Below the pieces are notes generated by a model that worked only from the letters and a program-made list of their open reading frames with translations, made no database searches and was not told where the DNA came from. DNA of 64,000 bases from the NCBI GenBank assembly GCA_022496185.1, contig WTXG01000003.1, positions 930,001-994,000 of the forward strand, read 5' to 3'. This stretch comes from Multifurca ochricompacta (taxonomy: Eukaryota > Basidiomycota > Agaricomycetes > Russulales > Russulaceae). Both the position numbers and the translations under genes were made by a program. This document shows, piece after piece, positions 9,767 to 21,534 of this stretch; the stretch's first letter is position 1; each line of letters starts with the position of its first letter.

Positions 9767-12700
9767 TTAAAGTGTGTCTCGAACAAACGCCAGGGTACCA
9801 AAACACGAATTGAGAGAATCTAGCAAGCGACTACTCTCTTTCCTTTGTAATACCAACAGGGCTTCAAGATCGCTGCGTAACTCAGGGCTGGAGACGAGGA
9901 TTTCGCCGTGCGCGCGCAGAAACAAATTGAGGTATGTCTGGACAGCTTCGAAATCACGACGAGAATGTAGACGCTGCGAGAGGGCGTTCAGGAAAAGACC
10001 AAAATCCTGAACCGTCGCTAGCGAGCGGATTTCCAAATCAACACCGGCGGGTGAGAGCGACTTTGCGAAACCAAAAAATGTTTCATCTGACAAGCAAATG
10101 AGTTCACGACCGTCATAAGCGGACAGAGTACCTACAATTACTATCCTTTTGCTCCTGCGATAATTTTTGAACGAAGACACTCTCTGCGTTGGCAGCGCTT
10201 TTCTCGTATTGTCGCGTAGGCGTCTTCATTTCTTTACCTTGAACCACAAATCGTGATTCAACACCCGGAAGCGTGGGGAGGAAAAAAGGTGCCTTCTCTG
10301 GAGCCTTTGGAGGTTCCTTTGGCTTGTTCCTGTGCTGATTGACCACGATAATCGAATGTGCGGATATGGGACAAGAAACTGGGAGGACTTACTTGTATCA
10401 CATCGAGATTTAGAAGTGTCTCCCACCTTGATCGCGGTAGAAGCGTGAGGGTGATGACCTTGCTATCCGGGTCTGTCATGGAGCCGAAGATGTCTTGCGG
10501 CCGATCATGAATAACGAGGGTGGACATATGCTCTGGTGCTGGAGGGACATTAATTGTAAACACCCACCAGGAGTCTCTAGACAAACCTTCATCTTCGGCA
10601 GAACCGAGCATCGATGGTAGGTTGACACGCTCGACATCCTCTTCGATAATGCTTCGAAACGGGACATCCGTGTATTGAGCTCGATTCGCCCTGGAACGGT
10701 ATCATCAGATGATGCTACGGGGTAGCGAAACGGACGTGCCACAGGTAGACGCCTACGCTGTTAATGTGAGCAGTCGCTAAGAAATCGCTGGTGGGCGAGA
10801 AAGATATGCTAGTAGCAATGCTTGCAGTTCGAAAAGCATCGATCAGGCGACCCGAAGGGATATCGAATGTCCTGATAATCGAGTCCAGAGATGTCGTTAT
10901 GAGCCAACGCGAGTCAGGAGAGAAGGTCTGCGCGTGCGGCAGTTATGAGACCGGAACAATAGCCTAAGCATAGCAGAACTCACAAGATCTAGAACGCGTC
11001 CGCCAAATCCACTAAACTCACGGACTAATCTGCGCGTTTCTATATCCAGGAGACGGACAGCAAGATCGTCACATGTGACCGCAAGTAGACCACTGTCCCG
11101 CTGGAGGGTCATAGAGACAACAGCAGCGGGTATAACGAATGTATACTCCAGTTTCTCTGTGTGAAAATCAAAAAACTAGTTGGGAGCGGAACTCAAAATT
11201 TAGGCCCATTTGCAACCAATGCACGAGCACCTACGTTAACAGTTCCATCGAGAGTGCCAGCAATCACCATTCGATTCAACGAATCCATGACCAGACCCGT
11301 GACACTGCGCTCTTCGCGTCTTTGCTTTCCCGGAGGCCGGTACTTCGCATGAACCCCTTCTGGACAGGCCCCGATGTTGAACGACTTACGACAGGCACCG
11401 GATTGCATGTTCCACAGGTGAATCGCTCCTGTGGAAGAACTCACTAGCCCGAAATTGCCACAAGCAGAGACACAGACAGCCTATCTCTCTTTTGAACATA
11501 GAACCAAGAAGGAAGCTGACAGGAGCTTGCCTTGATGGTTCCTGGTTTGTTCGACTTGGTTTTCGCCACGACACCAAGGGCGTGCTGGCCTAATCTTTTA
11601 TTTAACATGCTCCATGTCCTGGCATGAGCCTCATCAGAATGTGCTGTAAGAATATCATCCCAGTCTTTGGATCTCGTTGTAGAGTACGACAACGCCGTAA
11701 TGGGGGGGTGTTTGAGTGAGGTGAGTGGGATAGATAAGGCCGATGCCTTCTTAGTAAAAGAACCTGGGGGAAGGGGGTCGCCAAAAGAGGGTTTCATCAC
11801 TGAAAAAGTATGCTGACCTTGCGATAACTCAAATGATCGCGAGTCGCGCACGACAGATGTGTATCGAAGGCTACGATCCCTCGATGCTGTAAGTAGCTGT
11901 TTTCCATCTTCACCGTAATAACGAATAAGGTGCGGAGGCGCTTGATGGCCTGATCGGAATTTTAGAAGGCGTGGTGGCGAGGTCTGCGAATCAAAATGCC
12001 ATTGCTTGCGAATTTTTGTCAGTGACACACACGACGTCTTCCAACTCGCACACAAACCTTGATGCTATTATCATCTCCTGAACTAATGAGCAATGGTTGA
12101 CCCGGGACCCATTCCAGTGCAGATATACTTCCGTCGTGGGCACCTCGTACAGTATGCAATAAACGCCCGCCATAACCGAGATCCCAAAAATATATATGGC
12201 CCACTTCCGAAGCGGAAGCAAGGACCGGATGCCCATCTGCTAGGCGGAAAGCTTACACAGTCGTCAAGGTAGAGATCTTTCATACCATTTCGGAAGGCGA
12301 GGGCCTGAACTGGGCCCTCCCTCATGAGGATCCGCATCATTTTTTCATCAGCACGTATGTCATAGATTGAGATCTCTCCTGATGCAAAGCCAACGCCTAT
12401 AACGTCAATGGCAGGAGATTGCGCTAATGCTGTCACGGAGCAAGGTGAGTTACTAGGCGAAGATTGTGAAAGGTGAGAAAAGGGTATTTTGTGAACGCAG
12501 GTCCTAGGGCAGACGCTTCAACGAGCTATTGTGAAGATATAGACTGCAGTGCGCACTGAGTACGAATGTTCCACAGCTGTAAACTTCCGTCGTTGCCTCC
12601 AATGAGAACTTTGTTCAAGTACGTAGCGGGATGTAACAGGTGTACAGCGGTGAAACTCGGCTCAAATTGAATTTGGCTGTGCAATACTTCGCGGGCTTTC

Positions 12701-13359
12701 AGTAGCGTCTTCTTGAATACCTTGATATCTTTACCTTTCTCCGGGACATCCCAGGTAAGTAAATTCCGCCCGTCCTCCGTCAGAGTGAGTAGGTGAGAGC
12801 CAAACACGAGAGGTGAAGTTACAGGGGTTTCCAAGGGGTTAGTCAACCGGGAAACCTTCGAGATGAGCACAGCGCGGATAGAAAGAAAATCCAAAGGACC
12901 AAGAATAAACCAACCTCTTTCCCTCTTCTGTACTTAATTACATGGGGACCTGAAGAGGCCCATATGAAATCACCGTCAAAAGCTAGACCCGTAATCAAAT
13001 CCTGCGTTTCTGATCCTGTTAAGAGACGTTATTGCTGGTAATCAGGGATACAAGGACGCTCACTCACCGACGAAAAGGAGGCCCATACTTTCACCTTCCC
13101 ATAGAGCCCAAGAGTTTCCCAGACATGTCAAGACGTGCATACATGGGCCCCCTGTCGAGCCGTTGACGGCTCGAAGTTGAAGAGCAAAGGGTACTTCATT
13201 TGTTATGAGTCCAAGCGCGCGAAATGGAGCAAATAATCTCCGTGAGGTAAATGATTCTGTTGATATGCTAGTGTATGTTAGATCCCCAGTTTTTTCATAT
13301 GTAAATGAAGAGCGAATTCTTTTGCGAGGTGGGTCGTCGTGCACGACAACGATTGGCAT
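9767..13359 (-). CDS. UTP21: U3 snoRNP protein UTP21 (WDR36), WD40 protein of the SSU processome
   Basis: Utp21 is a tandem WD40 propeller protein of the UTP-B module of the small-subunit processome, needed for 18S rRNA maturation in the nucleolus. The N-terminus (MPIVVVHDDPPRKRIRSS) leads to RRLFAPFRALGLITNEVPFA, the conserved Utp21 opening. WD-type segments follow: LIGGNDGSLQLWNIRTQ, GVGFASGEISIYDIRADEKM, VGHIYFWDLGYGGRLL, LTASRDRSLRYTSVV, then DDILTAHSDEAHARTW, SSSTGAIHLWNMQSGACRKS and LAVTCDDLAVRLLDIETRR. The C-terminal Utp21-specific domain is clear: KAPFFLPTLPGVESRF, LSPAGVDLEIRSLATVQDF and HSRRDFEAVQTYLNLFLRAH. About a dozen short introns interrupt it. It is the longest of the minus-strand genes in the left half. 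Its start is 124 bp from the start given for SRP receptor beta on the other strand. Confidence 0.93.
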
Positions 13360-13482
13360 TGTCTAGTCTGCGGTGACCTCCCGGCCCGTCCGACAACATA
13401 TGTATGATTACTTTTTTATTTTTTTTATTTTTTATATTCGTTGGTCATGACCAGCCAACGCGGTATCGTTTCAGTCACAGTC

Positions 13483-14470
13483 ATGGAATCATTGCCATTG
13501 ATGGTCCCAAAGCCACTGGCGATTATCTTGCTTGTCGTTATTACAATGGTGGGTGAGTGATTCCAAGGAAGTATTCAATCTATTAATTACTCACTCAGCT
13601 ATGTTATACGTGGCTTAGTCGTACTTTACTTCATTCGTCGTGGCTCGCATACTCGTGGAAACAGCATTATGTTGGTAGGAATATCAGATGCTGGGAAGAC
13701 CGCTATTCTTTCAACGGTACGTGTAATATCAATTTATGGTAATGCTTTTAATTGGGGTATTCGTTGTAGTTGGTATACGGCCAGACACTCTCAAGCCACG
13801 CCTCGCTACAGACAAATACGTGCATTCTCCCACTAAACAAGAAAGGCGTAACTTTAGTGGATATCCCTGGTCATCCTCGTATCCGGGCACAGTTCCGCGA
13901 GCATCTGCCTGATGCAAAAGTTATCGTTTTCGTTGTGGACGCCAGTAGCATATCTCGCAATGGTTCTATTGTAGCTGAGTATGCTAAGCTGCATTCAAGT
14001 GTCTACCAGGATTACTTATGACTTCCAGATACCTACATCAAATTCTGCATGCCGTTGTCACAATCCTGCCGTCACAGAACCCTCCTGCCATACTCATCCT
14101 AGCTCACAAATGCGACCTGCTCAAGTCGGGGACTGTTCCAAGCACCTCATCCTTAGGACAACTTGCAACAAATCGAGTCCGAAATGTCCTAGAACGAGAA
14201 CTCGAAAAGCGGCGCCAATCGCACACGAGAAGTGTAGCCATCGACGAGCTCGGAGCCGACGGCGAAGATAGTTCCGAACTAGGAGGCCTAGACTGCAACG
14301 GTCCACCGGGAGAGTCGTTTAAATTTGTTGAGTGGGAAGGCGGAGTTATCGAATTCATTGGGACTTGGGTAAGCATTGGAGAGAAGGTCGACTTGGAAAA
14401 CGAGAAAAGTGGAAACGGCAGCAATGACGGGCTTAAAGATCTTATGACTTGGCTAGAAACCCATATTTAA
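13483..14470 (+). CDS. signal recognition particle receptor subunit beta
   Basis: This is the membrane-anchored small GTPase of the SRP receptor, which docks ribosome-nascent chain complexes at the ER. An N-terminal hydrophobic segment (PLAIILLVVITMV) is the membrane anchor. After an intron come YFIRRGSHTRGNSIMLVG and the P-loop GISDAGKTA. Later blocks are LVYGQTLSSHASLQTN, the G3 motif DIPGHPRIRAQF, ISRNGSIVAEYAK, and the G4-like motif LAHKCDLL. The tail has NRVRNVLERELEKRR, then GLDCNGPPGESFKFVEWEGG and FIGTW before the stop. An in-frame ATG at 13447 would add 12 residues; I used 13483. The junction after exon 1 is one base out of phase, so either a small exon or a base is missing near 13555-13600. 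Confidence 0.9.
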
Positions 14471-14494
14471 CCTTGACCTTACGTACTGCGCGGT

Positions 14495-14525
14495 ACTGTC
14501 ACTGTCACTGTCACTGTCACTGTTA
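14495..14525 (+). repeat. short tandem repeat (CTGTCA)n
   Basis: About five direct copies of a 6-bp unit lie between the end of the SRP receptor beta gene and the next gene. It is a simple microsatellite in a 217-bp intergenic gap; pyrimidine-rich TCTC tracts follow, typical of fungal promoters. Confidence 0.8.
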
Positions 14526-14687
14526 CGGTTAGCCCTCCAGAAGACAGAAGATCAGATCAGATCCAAGCAAGAAGAGTGTTTAAAGGTGACTCTCTCTCTC
14601 ATCCATCACTTCTCTCTATCTCCAACTCCATCTACGGAGCAGACTGATCTCACTTTTATGATCATTTTAACGACCCAGTAACGATAT

Positions 14688-16458
14688 ATGTACTCTCAGG
14701 TTCATGATTCCGAGTTTTCACCATTACCACCTTCACACGCTCGCCCACGTCCCTGGTCCCCTGACCCCACTGATCCTCTTCCTTCTTTTCGCTCTCTCGA
14801 AAGTCAATCATCTCGCCCACCCCATGCTAATGATAGCCACTGGAGTTTTGCTATAAATAAGCAACAAAGACATGAGGCTACCGATCCTTCCGTAGAGGCA
14901 TTGGATCTTGCCGATTATGCCCGCATTCTGGATGTCCACCCATTTCCCAGCGACCACTTACACGACGATTATCCACATCCTTTTTCGGCGAGATCTTTTT
15001 CTGTTTCGAGTCATGCTTCGATGCATCCACCGTCTCTCGTCTCCTCCCGCGGGACACCGACATTCCACAGTACATCATCTCGGCGGCACATCAATCAGAG
15101 GCCATTCCCGCCCTCGATACCCGTATCTTCCCATTCACGGTCATCCGTCTATAGTCCCTCAGGCGGTATAACGCATTCGCCTACGCTGTTACGTCCTCCC
15201 CTCGAGGCCGCTACCTCCCGCGAAGGTATTTTTAACGCCGAGATCGATATCACACAATTTCCTGCTTGGTCTCGTGGCTGGTATGCGAAAGATAGTGGAT
15301 CCCCAGAGACTAAACCACAATTTGAAGCCTCCCGGGCATCTTTTTTTGACCCTTCTTACCGCGCTACTGGTTCACCCGGTAACCAGTATGACCTTTATGC
15401 TGCAACCAGTAGCTTATCATCTCGGAGCTATGTTCCATGGTCCGATGCTGATGCTCCTAGCTATGACTTCCCTCTGGACCCAGCGCTGAAGGAAGAGCGT
15501 ATTCGCATGTTGGAACACGAGTTTGGCTCGGACACAACAGGCCCAGTTAAGGAGGAGCCAGTGGGCAGCGTGGATGGGGAGGGTCGCCTTATTACAGATG
15601 GTCCAAAGAAAAGAGCGGCAATGAGGGCAGTCGAGATCTTGTTGGCTCTCGCGTCCGCTGTTTCTGTAGTTTACGCCGCATTGGTGTGTTTCTAATTTCC
15701 CTTACCGAGTACTGCTGATGACGGCACTGCAGTGGATCAAAACCCCTCGTTCTCCGCCACCTCAATCCAAGCCCCAAACTTTCGCACTTTACGCTTTATC
15801 CATCCTCACAGCTCTATTCTCTCTATACCGCTTCCTGTTCCGCCCTTGCTGTTGTAGGGGTCGTCTAAAGAGACGCAACGGGGACCATCGCCCGGGTGGC
15901 CTTACCGTACTTCCTGTTCAGGGGCTACCAGGTGATAAGAAAAAGAGTGGGAAAAGAGGCAAGCAAGAGCAAGGGAACGTCCAGGTGAACTTGATCATGG
16001 ATCCGACAATGTTTGGACCCCACCTTGATCAAGATGATGGGGAACATACGAACGCCGATGAACATACGTCCTCGTTCAGTCAATTGGGAACAAGCCGACG
16101 GCTGAAGCGAAGAAGCGTTTTCGAGGGCCTTGCTATCGAGGAACAGTGGAGGATAGCTCGAAAAGAGCTCCAATGGACGCTCTTTTTTGACACCATTTGT
16201 TTTATATTATGGTTCCTGGAGTTCGTATGGATATTGATTCGGGAAAGGTGCCCGCCCGGGGGGTTTAACGGATGGTGCGTCACAATTACTTGCCTATTCG
16301 CTTAGGTCTGGCACTCATTCTCATTCCTTATCAGGTGCAGCGCTTACAACGTCGCAACGGCCGGGGCATGTCTCTTGGGATTCTGTTTTGGAGTTAGTGT
16401 ATTCTTTGATATTAAGGACCTGCATCGGAGTCGGGTATCACCTCGAACTCGGACATGA
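14688..16458 (+). CDS. uncharacterised protein, disordered N-terminus and four predicted membrane helices
   Basis: I cannot assign a family. The first 300 or so residues (MYSQVHDSEFSPLPPSHARP onward) are Ser/Pro/His-rich and look disordered. A hydrophobic helix begins at AMRAVEILLALASAVSVVYA and, after an intron that joins AAL to WIKTPRSP, three more follow: FALYALSILTALFSLYRFLF, a helix around FFDTICFILWFLEFVWILI, and ATAGACLLGFCFGVSVFFDI. A cysteine run (RPCCCRGR) after helix 2 could be lipid-modified. The last intron splits GFNGW from CSAYNVATAG. The stop is at 16456-16458. The organisation suggests an integral membrane protein with a long cytosolic tail. The upstream gap has pyrimidine-rich DNA. 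It has the codon and intron style of its neighbours, so it is probably a real gene, not an artefact. Confidence 0.75.
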
Positions 16459-16745
16459 CATGAATAGCTATATATCCTGATGACCATGTAACGACATTCT
16501 CACTCTCAGTAACAGTAATTATTACTATTACTAACTTTTGACTGGACTGTGGCTGTGGTTCGGAACAATACCCGCGCGTTCCTACATCATTGATTGTGGC
16601 TGTGGTAGGGTAGGTTAGGTTAGGTTGCGAACCGAATTACTCCTATGACACATAGATCCCTCGATCGGCCTTTAGAAATGTTGTGTTGTGCAAAGGAGCG
16701 CTAGACCCAGCTTTCTTTCCGGCGACGGTTACTCAGGGTGCCAAC

Positions 16746-17987
16746 ATGCCCCTCCCTAACGCGACTACTTCACATGCTCTCCTCCTTGCTACTGTCAATG
16801 ACTTGAGCACACCCTACTTTCTCGCACCGGCTATCGCCGGTGCTGCCCGATGTGTCCGCGAACGCCTTGTCATCATACTCTTCTCTAGGCTTTTCAACAC
16901 CGGCCGCAGACCCCGCTCTCCCCTCGCCGGTCGTCCTGAAAAACACAGCCGAAGGGATAGTTTCGGTTCAGCCCACAGCGATAGTTCAGCTGGGATATCG
17001 CATACGAAGACCTGGAATGATATTCAAAGACTTTTAACGTATGTTTACGTGCAAGCTACGGCGGTGGCCCAAGAATTGGACAAGGTCTTACTTCAAGTGG
17101 ACGTTCTTTTGCGGGGATTCGACGAAGACCTTAGTGAGGATTTCGGAAAGGACTTTGAAGTAGTCATCAGAATTGAAGGCGGTGTGTTTCGCTCCTCGCC
17201 TTTGACTACTCTGTAGATGTTGACTGTGGCCAGATTGCATACCGGTTCCTCTCCCTCAGTCTGTGACGTCCTTGCGAATGGCGTGGTCCAAGCCCGGAGA
17301 TCACGTCAGGGACGACGAAGCCGTTCCTGGTTCTCCGACCGCACCAGGCTTGGACCCGCCGACCTATCCCGTCGTGGCACTGGGGGGGACTTTTGATCAC
17401 CTACACGCCGGTCACAAAATATTGCTCAGCATGGCTGCGTGGATTGCGGATGAGAAGGTGATTGTCGGAGTGACAGGTGCGTTTCCGATTCGTCACGAAA
17501 AGACTGTTCACATAATAACCATGCAGACGATGAGCTCCTGACGAAAAAGGACTACAAGGAAGTGGTGGAGAGTCTACCCGAGAGGATCCGAGGTGTCCGA
17601 AATTTTATGGAACTCTTCAAACCCACGCTTGTCTACGACATTGTGCCAATCAATGATGTTTATGGGCCAGCAGGGACTGATCCAAACATCCAAGCCCTTG
17701 TGGTGAGTAAGGAAACAACGTCTGGTGGAAAGGCAGGTAAGGCCTTTGATTGTCTTTGCCTCGTTTTTTCCCTGCTTACATATACATCTGGTGTTCAAGT
17801 GGACCAACGTCGAGAGGAGAACGGTTTGCCGCCATTGAAAGCGTTTGCAATAGACGTCATCTCACATCGGTCTCGTCGGCTTGTAGCTGACGATGTCGAG
17901 GCGTTGAAACAAGCCAAGATGAGTAGTACGTATATTCGACAATGGATAGTTTCACGAACACAGCAAAAGCCAGAATCAGGAACGTGA
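16746..17987 (+). CDS. CAB4: pantetheine-phosphate adenylyltransferase (coenzyme A synthesis)
   Basis: This enzyme makes dephospho-CoA from 4'-phosphopantetheine and ATP, the penultimate step of CoA synthesis. The nucleotidyltransferase core is unmistakable: YPVVALGGTFDHLHAGHKIL contains the (H/T)xGH signature (HAGH), followed by LLSMAAWIADEKVIVGVTG. After an intron come DDELLTKKDYKEVVESLPER, FKPTLVYDIVPINDVYGPAG and QALVVSKETTSGGKA. The last exon, joined by a 3' intron, has GLPPLKAFAIDVISH and KMSSTYIRQWI, the ISSTxIR-type motif. The N-terminal 150 residues (MPLPNATTSHALLLATVND) are the fungal extension and are separated from the core by two short introns near 17180-17320 whose exact ends I could not fix. 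It starts with the first ATG of the upstream open frame. Confidence 0.92.
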
Positions 17988-18053
17988 GATTCGTACTCTC
18001 TGTACTGCTACGTAGCGTTGTACTGTACCGCTGTACCGTACAACATACCATAC

Positions 18054-18074
18054 CAAAACAAAACAAAACAAAAA
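18054..18074 (+). repeat. short tandem repeat (AAAAC)n
   Basis: Four or so copies of AAAAC follow the stop of the CoA gene, after a GTACTGTACC-type inverted stretch at 18000-18045. Simple sequence in a 216-bp gap between two plus-strand genes; possibly 3' processing context. Confidence 0.7.
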
Positions 18075-18203
18075 TTCGCCGGCCCGAGAGTGTGACAAAT
18101 CGGTGTTAGCCGTTAGCGCCAGGAGGTGCCACAGTGCTCTCTGTGGCTCGCAGCCAACAACACCATTTATCTCGTCCACCATCGACCATCCCCTTACATC
18201 TTC

Positions 18204-20734
18204 ATGGCGTCACAGCGTTCTTTACCTTTCTCTCCATCTACACCAGATGTCCCCGTCTCAAAGAGACCCTCTAAAATCCCCTCGTCATTATCCACTGTTG
18301 GGCTCTCAACCAAGTTTGAAAGCGTAATAACACCTCGCGCTGCAGACATCCCCAACTCAGTAGCTAGGCATGCGCGCTCTGGGTCCACTATCTCCACCAC
18401 TTCCCGTTCTCGTCCTATCCTCTCAATTTCTGGAGACGGTGAACCAATCACCCCATCTCGCAGAGCATTCACGTTTTCGAATTCCACACATGCACCTGGA
18501 ATTCTTCCCCCTCCACCATTCTTCCACCCTTCTCGTCCCCATCAGCCGCCTTTGTCCGGCTCCGATGTATCCCGCCCTTCATCCGTAGCTTCTTCAAATG
18601 CTCTTTCCCCTTTACATGGCCGCGAAGCCGTTCAACCAACGTTTGCACTCCAGCCATTGGCGCATGACGTTCCATATGACTCGGATGGACATTCGGATAC
18701 ATACCCTGTCAGTGGCGGTCGTACGTCACGCAATTCCATGCAGGATGCACTGAGCCAGTTACCTATAAGAAATCAGAAACAAAGTCGCGAGCCGTTGCTG
18801 CCTCTCAGTGACCTCGCTCGCTCCCGTTCGGGCTCTCTAGCAACTCATCGATCCAGGCCGTCGCTTGCCAGAAATGCAATTGAAAAGAACGCGGCCAATG
18901 CAGGTGCTGCTGCCCGCATGCGCCATAGCTTTGAGCGGTTTCGGAAGGGCTTGAGTCTGGAGTCTATGCGCAGGTCTTTGTCCGGCCCCGGCAGTGCTAC
19001 TCAATCACCTGTTATGGCTGACTCTCCGTCTGCACGGAGCGTGGGCGATGGACCTACCGCCTTTGAAATCAAAGGAAATTACGATGAGGAGTACAAAGCT
19101 TCAAGCGTTGTTCCTCTCGACTTGCGACACCAATCTTCAGCCACATTCATACCATACCCGCCCTCCAAGTCTGAACACCCTCTTTCCTCGGTACCTGTAA
19201 AACACGAAAAGTCTTTTCGATATGTCCGGAATCATGAACGGATATCCTCTTCGAACCGCTGGTTCATGCGCGGGCGTTTATTAGTTGGCGGTGACAAACC
19301 CTGGGCGTTCATAGGATCTCTCATGTTGGTCTTTGGGATTGCAGGTGTCTGGTTTGGGACAACATGTGTTTGGTGGTGGCATAACAAAAGCCCCGCCGTT
19401 GCCGCAGTTGGTGTGTATATGTGTCTCTTGACAATTTCGTTGATGTTGTCAACGGTCGGTCTATGTCGCGTTTAATTTGTCAGCATGCTCACCAGGTTTT
19501 TGATAGGCCTTCAAAGACCCAGGAATTCTCCCACGAAATCTGGACCCAAATCCACCTTACCCATCTGTGGCCCCCTCTGATGGTAGTGATCCTGTCCCAT
19601 TACCTCGCGATTTGAAAGTCCGTTCTGCGGTGTGAGGGCCTTCGTTTGGTGATCAATCTTCAATACTGACAGGAGATTCTCAGGGTGCGGGTGAAGTATT
19701 GCACCACTTGCTGCACATATCGGCCGCCTCGGTCAAGCCACTGCAGGATGGTATACGCTATTTCCCGATGATCGAAACTAACGAAGGACTTATCATGGAC
19801 ATTCACACAGTGCGACAATTGTGTCGACGGATGTGATCATCACTGTCAATGGGTTAACAACTGTGTGGGGCGCCGTAATTATACTAATTTCTTCGGCCTC
19901 ATCCTGATGGCTGTAGGTCAAATGTTTTCCAGGGAGTATTGCCTTGACTTATAGGAACCTATAGACGCTCACACTTTGCCTGGTGGTTGCTACCTCGGCT
20001 TTACATCTCTCGCTATTGGTGCGGGAGGACCATGTCGACTTTAACCGTGCCCTCGATAAGGGTGCTGGGAGTGCTATTGCTTTCTGTCTCTCAATCACGG
20101 TCATCTGGCCGGTAGGGGCGCTCCTGATGTACCATGTACGGGTGAGCGATTTGAATACTTTTGTGATTTGGCTGCGGGTATTTACTGACCGAGTTTAGCT
20201 TCTTTATCTTAATGTGACCACAATAGAACAGGTATGGTACTTTCATTTCTCACCTGTCCCGTCAGCCCTGTTTGTCATTCCCCATCACTCTACCCTGCGC
20301 TATTTTTGATATTTATGGTTTTATTGACGTTCGGTTGATTGTTACGTAGATTCGGAATTCCGCGCACAAGTCGATCGCTCCAGGGCCAACTCCCCCGAAC
20401 CCTTTTGCACATTCGAGCCGGAGGGGGAATCTTGCCGACGTCCTTTGTCGTCCGGGTGGGTTTTCTTGGGTGGAGCCGCACGCTGTAGCGACTGAAGACA
20501 AGCGATTGGTGAATCCTGGTTTTGAGGATCAAGCTGATTTTGTCGTGCATGATGAGGCGGAAGAGGGTCGGTATGTTTGATAGCTATGTATACGCATGGG
20601 ATTTCGGGGTAACTTAGATGGTCATTCGTTGAGTATATTTTACTTTTTACTTTGACATTAATTCTTCGAAGGAGGCTGGTTCAAGTGGTCTATCAGACTG
20701 GCTGGCAGAGAAGTTTGATGAAGGTAAGGTGAAG
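18204..20734 (+). CDS. DHHC palmitoyltransferase, ERF2-like
   Basis: This is an integral membrane S-acyltransferase that puts palmitate on cysteines of client proteins such as Ras-type GTPases, at ER or Golgi. The first 330 residues ([18 protein letters not shown]) are Ser/Pro-rich. Membrane helices are at [19 protein letters not shown] and [14 protein letters not shown]. The next exons give [35 protein letters not shown] and then the catalytic block [20 protein letters not shown] around 19810-19870, with cysteine of DHHC as the acyl carrier. [10 protein letters not shown] follows, two more helices ([14 protein letters not shown] and [19 protein letters not shown]) and a C-terminal region with [16 protein letters not shown]. 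The end is uncertain: after SLMK the sequence either stops at 20732-20734 or splices at GTAAGG. The start is the first ATG of the MASQRS frame; an upstream ATG at 18126 in the same frame is possible. Confidence 0.92.
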
Positions 20735-20834
20735 GAATATGTTTATTAACGTGTTTAATGTTTTTAATATCTAATTTAAACTGCCCGCGGGTAGTGGGTG
20801 TGGGGGTATGTGTGTCCTTTCTCTCCTCCATATA

Positions 20835-20856
20835 TGTGTGTGTGTGTGTGTGTGTG
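20835..20856 (+). repeat. (TG)n microsatellite
   Basis: Eleven or so TG dinucleotides, preceded by TATATA, lie in the 800-bp gap between the DHHC gene and the zinc-cluster gene. The same gap holds an ATG/GAT trinucleotide run near 21020-21040 and long CT-rich stretches (21100-21190). I see no gene in 20735-21534. Confidence 0.85.
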
Positions 20857-21442
20857 AGTGTGATGGTGATGTGATGTTACCGGGTTGTTGGTGTGGTGGT
20901 ACAAGTAATTGGCTCAAGTAATAACAGGTGACTGTGACGTCAGCGTATTTTCGCGGGATCAAACTTTAAATCGGCGCTTGAAAAAGTAAATCGAGCCTCC
21001 GCCCCTCCGCCCATCACCCATGATGATGATGATGATTGATGATGAAATAATTATATTGTACTGTACTGTACCCACCAACCACCCCACCCCTGTATGCACT
21101 CTGCCCGTGCCCCGTCTCCGTCTCCGTGTCTCCGTCTTCTCCGTCTTCGTCTTCGTCTCCGTGTCCCCTCCCTTCCCTTTTCTTTTTACCTTTTGTCATC
21201 CCTCCCTACGGAGTCGTGCATTTTTTTGCTCTCTCTCTCTCATAGTTAAATTAAGACAACAATATTCTAGGCTAAGACTATTGTCACACAGCTCTACTCC
21301 TGACGGACCCGGACCCACACTGCTCCGTGAAGGATTGGGTTACTTACTCTTACTTACTTACATAAGGTCTTGTCGGTCGTTTGTTTTGTTTCATTCATCT
21401 CGCATCTCACATCTCGCATCTCGCTGCTTTACGACGACTTGG

Positions 21443-21444
<2 letters not shown>

Positions 21445-21474
<30 letters not shown>
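21445..21474 (+). repeat. (CAA)n trinucleotide repeat
   Basis: Ten CAA triplets 60 bp upstream of the zinc-cluster start codon, in a pyrimidine-rich leader. It is probably in the 5' UTR. Read in frame it would give polyglutamine or polyasparagine, but no open frame with a credible start uses it. Confidence 0.85.
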
Positions 21475-21534
21475 CTTGGTTTATATTTTCTTGGGATCCG
21501 TCACTGGGCTGTGTGTGTTTTCTGGACTAGACTA

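Noticed and set aside
16605..16627. Internal telomere or chromosome end
   Set aside because: Too short and too degenerate, and flanked by ordinary housekeeping genes.
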